DNA of 64,000 nt, taken from NCBI GenBank assembly GCA_002964805.2, contig PUDQ02000066.1:62001-126000 (forward strand), given 5' to 3'. A program made the position numbers and the translations under genes. Positions 47,779 through 57,783 of the stretch are shown piece after piece (position 1 is the stretch's first letter; every line of letters starts with the position of its first letter). The notes under the pieces are model-generated. The model did no database searches and had not been told where the DNA came from. It saw nothing but the letters and a program-made list of their open reading frames with translations. This DNA comes from Trametes villosa (taxonomy: Eukaryota > Basidiomycota > Agaricomycetes > Polyporales > Polyporaceae).

Positions 47779-49874
47779 CGGAGCGGCGCGGGCGGACGCG
47801 CGGTGCGGGCGGTGCGGGGGTCGGGTGCGAGCGATGTACGTAGGCGCACGAAATATATTTGCGTTGGCTGCGAAGTCGTGCAGATGGCCGTTGACTTTGC
47901 GGGACTCTGGCTGTATTGCAGAGAGAAGGAGGATGCCGCATCGCACAGAGAGAGGACACTGTCTCGTAGGCAGAGAGCCTAGTGCACGCGTGGACTTCAT
48001 GTTCTGGCTCGGTCGTCCGGGCGCCTATTTATCGTGTCTTGGTCTCAACCGCCATGTCTGCCTCCTGCGACTCGGCGTCCGGACTCACGCGCTGCTCTTT
48101 TGCTGGGTATGCTTGCTCGGCGACCGGCATCGACACGTTCTCACTATGTACTCCACTCAGTCTGTCTGCCCTGCACACAATGCACGCTCCCGGACGCCCA
48201 CTCGCCGCCATCCACCGCGGTTGAACTCCTGCGGTTTCGGACCGGCGAACTCACCCGTTTTACGCGCCTCTCTGACCCCCTCCCACCTTGGCGCTTTCGC
48301 TACGGGGACACAAGTCGCCGGCCTGTGGCGCGCCTGGGCCTGGCCTTCGCTCAAGCTATCGCGGTGCTCTCACCGTCTTCACTCACCGTGGCCCACAGGC
48401 GCAACGTCTGTCCGCCGGGCCTGCCTAGACAGTCCGTGCCCGGCGGAGTGTTGCTCGTTTGTCGAGGCGGCCACCGGCCACCTACCCATTCGCATACCGG
48501 GTCAGTGAAGTGAACAACATGGCCGGGGAGCAGACTTACCATCTCTGTGGGTAAGTATTTACCCTCCGCGTGCAGACCGCCCACGGCCGTCCAAACCAGG
48601 CGGTGCTGTTGTGCGGCCTACGCATTAGCCAGCCGCGTGCCCTTCACCGCGTCTGCACAAAGTCCGCCGCCGGCCATCTTGAGGTCCGTTTGTGGTAGTG
48701 ACGAGTATTGCGCCCATAACCGCCGTTTCGGGATCATGCTATCGCTGACCTCAATAAGCATAAGTCCCGCAACCCGGGGTGCTCGCCCAGGGCTTGCGAA
48801 GACGCGCTCGGCTCGGGTGTTGCGCGAAGTACGCTATCGAGTATTCACTGGCCGCTGGTGGCCGGCGTCGTTGCGTGCTGCTCCCGGTTGGCTGTGCAAT
48901 AGTGTGTCGAGCGGGTCAGTAGCACGCCAAACAAAGCACCTCATGAGGAGCTCACTATTGCTTCGCATTCAAGTCCATCCTTCAGTGCCCTTGTCCCCAG
49001 ACTGCGGGTGGCTGGCCATCTGTTGCACCTCGTCTGAGTCCGGCCATGGTCGCACGGTGAATGCTGACTGTCGCAGATCTTGGGCATTGCTGAGCATGCT
49101 TGCTGCTGATTCCTGGGATGGTAGCAGGCTTGTAGGCGTGAGTACGCTAGACTTTGACTCCGCTGGGTACTGTTTGACTATCACAGGCTCAGTAAACCGT
49201 TGTCGTGTGAATCAAAATTATACTGACAACGTGTGCACAATAGGACTCACCTGCGGGAGTGGGCTCGTGAGATGTGCAGTCGGCTTGAGGGTACGGCGAG
49301 GGTCGAGGGTCGGGAGGGGAGTTATTGACAGTGTGTGCAAGGATCCTGCACAGGGAGACGTTCTGCTTGGTGGACGATGTCTGACAAGTCACAGTGGGCT
49401 GGAGAAAGCGATGGGAAATGCGGGACTCTGGCAGAGGTGGCGGGCACGGGCTGTGTACGCCGTGTGCTGGTGTGTACGTGTGTCAGAGAGGTGACAGTTC
49501 TGCTTGTGCTGAAAATATGTCGTTTGATCTCTGGGAAGCGGTAAAGCTGTAGCGCTCCCTCTATTTGGCTGTGCACAGCCTGATTTGATGTGAATTGGCC
49601 TGAAGCATAAACTGGCCTCCAGCAATTGGCCCAGTGTCTCACTGTGCACTCTCGCATCTCGGAGGTTGGGGAGAGTCCTGGCACAGCATTCATCATGTCT
49701 GCCGTCCTACTACCCCAAGCCGGATGTTGTAGGCATCCGGAACAAGGGCAGCTGGGACCTTGATGTCGGACATTTTTAAAGTGCATCAGGAGGGCTGCGA
49801 TCATGAGATTGCCTCGGATTGCCTCGAAATCACCCTCGACATGCCTTGCGCAACCCTCGCATCACCCGCTAGAG

Positions 49875-49956
49875 GCCTCGGGATGGACAATTTGCCCCGA
49901 ATTGCCCTTCTGAGGCCTTGCAAGGCATCTCGAGGAATTGTCCCGCCGCTCGAGGC
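49875..49956. repeat. Imperfect inverted repeat with inner palindrome
   Basis: Arms at 49875-49897 and 49933-49956 pair imperfectly (GCCTCG and GGACAATT blocks). A perfect GCCTTGCAAGGC palindrome lies between them. Repeated ATTGCC and CCTCG motifs flank it on the left. No transposon family was recognised. Confidence 0.4.
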
Positions 49957-52044
49957 AGTCCAGATGTGATTTTATTTCCGAGTCCAACATGAAGTCCGGG
50001 AAACCTACACGGTCCCACTCTAGATCTCCTTTCTCTGCATGTGTGGCCATGTATATATCATCTTCGTCAGATACAGGTAGAAAAGTTGGAGTCAATGTCA
50101 TTTGAGGGAGACTCAAAGACTCGCACGTGCTCACTATGAGCCCAAGGAGTACTTACGCCGGCTTGGTAATACACTTCACAAGGGGGCAGGGCTCGGCAGG
50201 TATGGTTATCACACGGGGCGGCAGTCAAATTTGCACTCTCAGGCCAAGTAATTCTGCTTGGCATTGTCTGTGATTCCAGGCCAGTTTGATCTGTTTGCTG
50301 TGCCGTCTGCATGGCAAAACTTGGAATTAATGGTAAGCAACTCAGTGGCTGAAGCCGGCGGCCTTCCCTGCCAGTGCACCAGATACTTACTCGAGTCTGA
50401 GGCATAACACAGTGATCCGAGTTGGCAGGCAAAATAGAAATAGCCCAGATGGCAGGAAAAGGTCTGGGCTTGGGTGTGACAGTGAATAGCTCGGTTAGAG
50501 AGGCACATGCGTGTTTATATTGTAGTACATGATTGTACTGCCAGTGACCACAGAAACCCGCAGGCTGCTTTGCATTTAATCCGCGTGTATCGCCAATCCA
50601 CTCAAGCCGACAACAAAGCATCATTTATGCAGTGACACACTGGGCAGCATTTGGCCGCCGGAAGATGACAGTGCTCAAGGGTACACCGTGAAGGGATATT
50701 CAGAATATCCCTGGATGTTGCGGATGAGCTTGCAGCGGCCCTCGAAAAGCAGGCCTTCGGAACATCATGATGTGCAGTAAGCACGGTAGGGCATCCCTGT
50801 TCTCACGTTCAATTGTGGCTGGCGGCCGTGGCCCGTGCGAATGCAAGTAGGGGCTGGAAACTGTTGGATTGGGCCCCTGCAGTGTGATGGGCTTGCGTTG
50901 AGCTTTGGGGCAGCCGGTGCCAGTCCCAGATCTTCCTGCACTTCCGGGGATACCGCATGCAGACCGTGCAGTGCCAAGAGCTCTGATAGCTGAGATGATC
51001 AACTTGAAGGGGATGATGCGGCAACATCGGTCATGCCGCCTCATGCGAGATGTTTCATATCCCACGGTAGATGCGGGTGTGTTTTTTTGCAGTGTCCTGA
51101 CTCCTGCTGGCCCGGGGGAGTGTACAATAGCTAACACGTGAACAAGAGATCAGGGGATTTGAATGCACAGCCTGCAGGCGCACCCGACGGATAATGCATC
51201 CATGTTAGGACATTGAAGGGCAGGGACTCCGGTAGAATGGGGAATGTACAAAGCGCAAGGGCAAGCATGGGGCCAGGCCCATGGTCGAAGCAGGACAAAT
51301 GCCCCGATGCTTGCAGTGTTACTTTGTACATCAAATGCATATCGTGCATTCGTGCTGTGCTACAACTTCCTGCCAGGTGAAGTCAGCTGTAGTCTGAATT
51401 TCCTAACCTGACTCGGACACACCGTTTGCTCGATTTTGTGGAAGAGCTCCTCAGACCTTGGCCATTTCATGTTGTTCGAGGCCCGGGGTTGATCTTCTTG
51501 GCATTGCCACGATGCTCGCGAGGGATGCCGCAGACTATACCTGACGTGTTCAGAATCATTAGAACGGCGCCGGACGTCCGAATCGCCGCGGCGAGTCCAT
51601 TCGTGGAATCTCCGTAAGTAAATTTGCAAAGCTGCGAGAACATTGTGCCGGCGCCCCGCAAAGATATCGCGTGTTTGGGAGGGCCCGTACTTGCATGATC
51701 AGCTACTACGCTAATATACGTGATGACATTGGACCGACGCGCAGGCTCGCGTAGAAAGCGCGGAGAGGAAACACGGCGTGAGGAGGCACGGTCCCCCAGC
51801 CTGAGGTCGGGTCTGACCACCGTGCGACGGACGTATAACAGATAAGCAAATCCCGAGGAACACTGGCGGCGGCGAGCTCGAGGCTGGCACACACCCCGCA
51901 GAAGCCCTTCCAGTGTCCAACGCTCGGGCGGCCACCTCGGAAACATCGAGCGCACGAGCTGACTGAGCGGGGGAAAGCATCACACCAACGCAGTGCCGTC
52001 ACCGTGGGGGTTGGAAGCGAAACGTGAGTGCCGTGGCATGGGGA

Positions 52045-52810
52045 ACGATATGAGCGCCGACTGCGTAGCGGCCGCGTTGTTCCCGGCGCGATGCGACTTG
52101 AGAAAAGCAGACGAAGGGGGCTAGATTGTGTCAGGCGCAGTCAGTGACTTCGGGGCATGCCCGGGCAGACTACGAGCAGTCTCCCGCCCTGCTCTGTGGT
52201 GCCGCGGGTCTCTGCGAATGGAGGCCTCGTCGCTCGCACCGTCCGCACAAAAGTGCGGTCGCGCAAGCGTTCCCGGTAGCATCCTCGCGGCGTGCGCGGT
52301 CGGTGTCCGTTCGACGAGAAATACATTCGCCACCGGGAGGCCCAGCATAGGACATTGGTGAGCGTCGAGCAGAGGTTTGACACGGCGCACAGACTCGCGT
52401 CAGGGGCGGCGGGAAGCGGGAAGTGGAGGGACGGCCGCGCGTGAAGCTGCATGATTCCTCGTGAGCGGAAACCGACGCGTCGGCGAGGAAACGTCGCGTC
52501 GAGAGGAGCTAAGTAATGAGCGCCGCGATGCCGGGAAGAGGGCTGGTTGTTAGGCGACGCGGTGGCGGCGATGTTCTCGACGGGCTGCGGCTTGAGAGTG
52601 GCGAACGGAGGGGCGAATCTAGGATGTAGGTGCGACTTTGGGCATGCCCGTACGGACTCTGAGCAGCCTCGATCGCACAGCCGGTCTCTGTGCACGTCCT
52701 TTACCCGCCGCTGGTTGTTAGAACATTCGGCCTCTCCCCCAGTCAACGACGGGCGTACATGTGCCACACGGGAACCTAGTACGGCACACGGTGAGCGTCG
52801 TAAACGGCTC
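52045..52810. repeat. Diverged direct repeat, two units
   Basis: Unit 1 (about 52045-52370) and unit 2 (about 52515-52800) share collinear blocks. These include ATGAGCGCCG, CTTGAGA with GCGATG, a GGGCATGCCCG block followed by GACT..GAGCAG, GCCAC.CGGGA, and GGTGAGCGTCG. They are heavily diverged with indels between blocks. I see no coding capacity in either. Confidence 0.5.
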
Positions 52811-54104
52811 GGCGGCTCTCCCGCACGCGTACTTCGTCCACTCGTCGCATCCGTCTCCGGCCCCGCAACGCCCCGCCGCGCGGCTCTACGCACGTCCGAC
52901 TTGATTCCCTCGTCGCACCTCCTGCAGGGCCCGACCGGGGTCGCATGTGCGGGTCCTCGACGAGAACATGCCCAGCAGGCTGCGCCGTGTGCCGCGTCTC
53001 GCCCACCGGCGTCGCCAGCCCACGGCGCTATGTGCAACGCGGCAGCCCACACACGACGGGCTGCTGGGGTGCTCCCGCCCTCCGCCCGCGTCGAACGTAG
53101 CTCTGGCGCGCTCGCGGCACGTAGCGCGAAGCGACGCGAGACGCGACCGGCTGGGCGGGAGTGGATGGGGCGCCGCACAGCTTCGTACGAGGCTCGGGCG
53201 GTGCGTCGCTTCGGAGGCCGTTCTGCGTGCGTACTCGGGACTGCGTCGCCCCCCGCCCTGCGAAGCACTTCCTGGCGCCCCGCTCTCCTGCGCCACGCTC
53301 GCCACCTGGGTACTGCACCGCCGTCGGGACGACGTCCCGGTCCACCCTTGTGCTTCGCGGTCTCTGTGCAAGAACGTGAGCAGGGGCGTGCGCGTGCAGC
53401 TCACGACGGCGCACCGGAAGACGAGGCCCCCCGCCCCGACACGGGCTGTGGGTGCGCGGTCGACGACCCGGACGGCGAGCTGAGGACGAGGACAGGGGGA
53501 TCGAGGGAGCACGGCACCGTTCGCCGTCGGACTCGCAAGATTTATGCACCCCCACAGCGGCACGGACCACGAGCACGAGCCGCGTACCTCGCCCGCTATC
53601 GTCGCCCGCACTCTCCGTGTCCGCCGAGCCCGCCGTGTGTCATCGGCAGGCTGCAGTCGTGCATCACGTACACATGGCGGATCCCGCCCTGTACGCTCTA
53701 CCCCTGGACGTGGGGCGCTTCCAATGGAGATGCACACGCCAGGGCGATGCTATTTCCGGCCGGCGGCCAGGAACTGCGTGGCGCGGCGGCGACGAGGTCG
53801 ACGGCGTCCCGGCGTTCGTCCGCCCGCTCCGGCGGCATCCGCTGAGTCTGTGCGCGTAGTCGGGGGCGTATGCTAGTAGCGAAGGCACCGCGTGCACGGT
53901 GCTGGTGGTCGTGACGTCGCCCCCGAGCCGTGAGAGATCGTGCCGGGACGGAGGCGGCACGTTCGGAGACGCGCCCACGAGACGCTTCCCCCGCGAAACG
54001 GCCGAAATCTAAACTGCCCCGACGCGTTTGATTCTGGCAGGGGCCATAGCGTAAGTATCGGCGAGTGCGTGTGCGAAGTGGCGCCGCTGCCGGACGTGAG
54101 GGCG

Positions 54105-54495
54105 AGTCGGGACGCGCGTCCCCCCGAGCGTGCCCATGAAATCGCACGAAACCGACCGAATTTTTTTCTCTCCGTACAGCGCTGGTACTTCTCCGGCGCA
54201 CGCGGCGAGGTTCAAAGAGCCCTGAGATCGTGTTTTGGAGCGCGTCCGGGGCGCTGCGCGAGCCTAGGGCGGCCGTCTCGGGTCAGCGCGTAGCCGCCGG
54301 CGGGATACCGAGCGTCGAACCGTCCGCACGCGCTGCCCCGAGGTAGCGAACGATAGGGAGGGCGCACACGAATGCGCGTACCGAGTCGCGTCGGTGCCGG
54401 GTGCGGGACCGTGCCGGGACGCGCGTTTTTCTTGTACCTGCACATGAAATCGCGTAAAAATTGCGAAACTTTTTCGCCCCGGATCGCGCTGGCAC
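54105..54495. repeat. Short diverged direct repeat
   Basis: Segments of about 80 bp starting near 54112 and near 54409 share GGGACGCGCGT, a CATGAAATCGC block, an A/T-rich stretch ending in TTTTT, and GCGCTGG.AC in the same order. The spacing is about 300 bp. A C-run in the first copy corresponds to a T-run in the second. Confidence 0.45.
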
Positions 54496-56007
54496 TCACT
54501 GGGTGTATGCACCCCGGTACAGGGGAGCCGTGCGTCGTGGATTGCAAGCGCTCCGGGTTGATGGTCGAGCGGAGAGACGGGTTTCATGTGCAGACGCGGC
54601 CGGCGGCGGGAAGGTGTTCCAGGCGGGGTACGCGCGTCATGCACTCGTGCGTGTGGGTGCGGGACGGCGGGAGCGTGCCGCACGCGCAGAACGCGTCCGG
54701 GGCGCGCGAAGTGGTCGTTGCTTCATGCCTGGGGGGCGAGTTGGGCGACCTGTAGATTGCGTGTGATGAGCGCCATTCGCGTCTGCACGTGCGGAGAGCA
54801 CACCTGTCATGGATTGGGGATGTCGTATATTGCCATGCATGTCGAAAAGGAGCACTAACTAACGAGAGGCTACGGTGGCGCGGTCGGAAGGTGGCGGAGA
54901 AGTCGCTTCCGAGCGGCCGCTATTCCCGGCCGAGCATGTCGGCGACGCCTTTGCGCATACAGGGGCGTAGTCATAAGAGCATGACGTATGTCTCTCCGGC
55001 GGCCCGGGAGCGGGCATGTGCGTCCGCGGGCGGGTGTGCGGATTCTCGAGGATGTGCGCGAGCGGGGGGTGCAGACACTCTTGTGCACGCGGATCGTCCG
55101 GTTCTTCACAAGTCTCTGCGGGAAAGCCTGCAGTGGCGGTGTGCCGGCGACCTGCGCGAAGTATGGGGCGGGTGCCGTACGCTAGGGATGGGGCATTCGC
55201 GGCTTGAAGCGGGGGGCGTCTACAATACAGCCGTGGTGAGCGCAGTTCGCGTCGAGGCAGGCTGTAAACTCACCAACGGCAGGTACCATGCCTCTTATGC
55301 CACGGAGTACATACCGCCCGCCCGCCGAGAGATGGCGGCAGTCACGAGGGATCGTGGAAGCCGTCCGAGTTCATTGCCGCGTGGAGACCGTGTTCCGGGC
55401 GGAGTTCTTGGAGGGCGTACTTGCGCTTGCGCAGGCGCTGCGACTAGACGTATTGGAGTATGCACGAGGATTATGGGACGGGGGTGTCGAGCATGGCTGC
55501 GAGCACGCCGTCCTCTTCGAGGCGGGCGTGGAGGGCATCGTGTGCGCCGCCCCTGCCGTCGCTCGCACTTGCCCCGCGCGCCACCGGCACCGCACAGACA
55601 GTAGACGCCGTGGGGGCGTATCTAAGCGAGATGCGCGAGCGTGCTAAGCGTGCAGATGAGCGCAAGCACGGAAAGCGAGAGAGCGCGGGGAACGCACTGA
55701 TCGGCGCAGAAAAGCGAGTCCGAGCCGGGGTTGTGCTGTGCACCCAAGGGACGGAGGGGGGCGGGCAGCGCGAGAGCGCGCGGCTACTGGGCGGGACGGG
55801 CGGACATTTGGCAGAGGCGAGAGCGGGCGGGCACTGGCAGAGGAGGCGAGTTTGGCAGGGGAACGCGAGCAGCAGATCGGGGCGAGATCTGGGGAGGGGC
55901 GCGAGCGAGGACGGGTCGCCCGCCAAAACACGTCCTGGACACGGCCGATCGCGCGAGAGGGGCCTTGCAGGGGGCGGCTGAGCGGAGTCCCGGGCAGTGC
56001 GCGGTGA

Positions 56008-56153
56008 GTGATGTTTGGCAGGGGCGAGGAACGAGCTCCTGCCTAAACGGATGCTTACTAAGCGTGAGGACCGATGAGGAAGTGGGCGGGACGCGCGTCG
56101 GCGCGTCAAGCTTTTTGCCTCCGCCCACTTCCCTCTGTCGGCAGATTTTCGCA
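56008..56153 (+). repeat. Split direct repeat A1
   Basis: 146 bp identical to 61503-61648. It contains an inverted repeat (AAGTGGGCGG and CCGCCCACTT) enclosing a GACGCGCGTC/GCGCGTC hairpin, so the transcript end could fold strongly. Confidence 0.95.
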
Positions 56154-56201
56154 TACATCCGCATATCCCTCGCTTTTTCATATCAAATCGCTCAGAAAAA
56201 C

Positions 56202-57782
56202 ATGACTGGAGTCGACAGACCGCAAGGCGCAAAAGGAAAATCGGTAGATCTGCTTGTGGGGAACAATGGCGGAGATGGAGCGGGATCATCCACCCAGTTA
56301 AGTGCAGGCGATGGTAGTGTACCTGACGGATCAAACCAATCCTGGGAAGAACCGCCTCGAGGCAACATCGGCAACGCCTTGAGGCAAAAGTCCCCCTCTA
56401 TCCGCATCATCGAGATCGACCCCGTGGGGAAGAACGACGCCTTCGAGGTCGAGCCTGATGAACAGCCGGAGGCCGAGGCAGCGAAGGCGCCTAACCAGGC
56501 TCACGCAGCCGAGAAGGCGGCAGGGAAGGAGCCTAAACAAGTCTTCGACCAGGAGACCCTGCGGGACATTCTCAGGCAGCCGGACGACATCAAGAGACAG
56601 ATTTTCACCGCTATGCTGGGGACTATCGATGCAGTGTCGAAGGTCACAGGGGTGAAAAGAGGTGAGATGTCGGACGAGCTGCGCGACTACGTCGCCGCGA
56701 ACCCGGTAGCGCCTGCTCCTTCGGTTGCTGGAAGCCAGGTCGCCGGGTCGGTTGCTCCGGGAGCCACGGGTTTCGGAGCGAGGGGCTGGTCGCCGGAGTC
56801 GGACACGGAGCTCATCGCTGACGCTCCCGACGCCCCTGACATCTTCGATCAAAAGCATGTCAGCGTGCACCCCCAGATCTTGGAGATGATGCGGGCTGGG
56901 TGGCACGTTCCTCTGACGGCGATGACTTCTCGGGCTCTCTTGAAGCTGGCTAGGGACTCGGCTTCGATCAAAGCGACAAAGAAACTCTGCATCGACGGGG
57001 TTACGCGCTCTATGCTGGACTTCAGTGACTTTGGCAGGGAAGAAGAGATCTCTATCGACGACTGGCATGAGGCTTGGCGGAACTATCTGCGGTTCATGCC
57101 GCGACTTCTGGCTGGTCCTGAGGCGGCTAGATGGCGGGAGCACTATGACTTCATCACCGATCACGAGGACTTCCGCCGGGACTTCCGGATCCTCCTGAGA
57201 TTCGACATCCAGCTGCGCGTTGACTGGTGGAACGCTCCGCGCCACAAGAAACCTCGTTTCGTCGTAGGATCGGCGAAGTACACCAAGAGCCTCGACAAGC
57301 TCCTCGCCGGCGCACTCCACGACATCCGCGCGGCGACCGAAGCTGCAGGAACCTCGGGCGATCAGCGTCGGGAATCGTCTGGAGGAGAGCGACAGCCGGA
57401 TCGGGAGTACGGCCAGGAACGCAAGCAGAAGGGCGAGCGTTCCGGTGATCACGGCGGCGGCGGTAAGGGCGGCGGGAGCCGGCCCTTTCGCGAGGGCAGG
57501 TCGTCCGGATCCACGGGGCCTCTCTGCCTGGTCTGCGCCGAATGTGGACACACCTCGGTCACCTGCTCCAAGACGACGATGGCCAACGGGAAAGCCGCGT
57601 ACTCCATCTACAGCGGCGGGAGACTCATGGGAGCACGTTCGCGCGCCGAAATCTGCATGGGCTGGAACCTCGGAGGCGTCACGCCTTGTAAATCCCGCCG
57701 TTGCCCAGACCGCGACGGCTGCCACGTCTGCTCCTTTTGCGGATCCGCCGATCATCCCGCTTCGAAGCGCCGGTGCCTCTGA
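56202..57782 (+). CDS. Gag-like protein of the Ngaro element
   Basis: An uninterrupted 526-residue frame starts at the first ATG after A1. The N-terminal 120 residues are acidic and disordered. A helical middle part follows (about 120-400, with KQVFDQETLRDILRQPDDIK and WHEAWRNYLRFMPRLLAGPE). The C-terminus has Cys/His clusters (CLVCAECGHTSVTC at about 440-455, and CHVCSFCGSADHPASKRRC at the end) resembling zinc knuckles that would bind element RNA. It has no hallmark beyond the zinc clusters; the Gag assignment rests on position and composition. The frame extends upstream without a stop, but composition changes at the element boundary, so I choose 56202. Confidence 0.8.
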   Translation: MTGVDRPQGAKGKSVDLLVGNNGGDGAGSSTQLSAGDGSVPDGSNQSWEEPPRGNIGNALRQKSPSIRIIEIDPVGKNDAFEVEPDEQPEAEAAKAPNQAHAAEKAAGKEPKQVFDQETLRDILRQPDDIKRQIFTAMLGTIDAVSKVTGVKRGEMSDELRDYVAANPVAPAPSVAGSQVAGSVAPGATGFGARGWSPESDTELIADAPDAPDIFDQKHVSVHPQILEMMRAGWHVPLTAMTSRALLKLARDSASIKATKKLCIDGVTRSMLDFSDFGREEEISIDDWHEAWRNYLRFMPRLLAGPEAARWREHYDFITDHEDFRRDFRILLRFDIQLRVDWWNAPRHKKPRFVVGSAKYTKSLDKLLAGALHDIRAATEAAGTSGDQRRESSGGERQPDREYGQERKQKGERSGDHGGGGKGGGSRPFREGRSSGSTGPLCLVCAECGHTSVTCSKTTMANGKAAYSIYSGGRLMGARSRAEICMGWNLGGVTPCKSRRCPDRDGCHVCSFCGSADHPASKRRCL

Positions 57783-57783
57783 A

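Larger units (their letters stand above)
47779..56007. other. Gene desert between the SND1 break and the retroelement
   Basis: About 8.2 kb with no convincing gene. Its left part (49.5-51.6 kb) is less GC-rich than the right part (51.7-55.9 kb), where long frames overlap on both strands, as expected of stop-poor GC-rich DNA. It contains a diverged direct repeat at 52.0-52.8 kb, a shorter one at 54.1-54.5 kb and a nested inverted repeat at 49.9 kb, so it may be decayed mobile or duplicated DNA. Confidence 0.5.

Noticed and set aside
47779..48508. Continuation of the SND1 copy A frame to a stop at 48508
   Set aside because: Composition changes abruptly to Arg/Cys-rich sequence with no Tudor or SN residues; treated as read-through past a breakpoint.
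52141..53845. Long open frames of 375 and 432 codons overlapping on opposite strands
   Set aside because: Both have Arg/Ala/Pro/Ser composition, no motif and no splice pattern; GC-rich DNA lacks stops by chance.
54789..55700. Open frames left of the retroelement with some helix-like segments
   Set aside because: No recognisable domain, frames overlap one another, and no consistent exon structure could be built.
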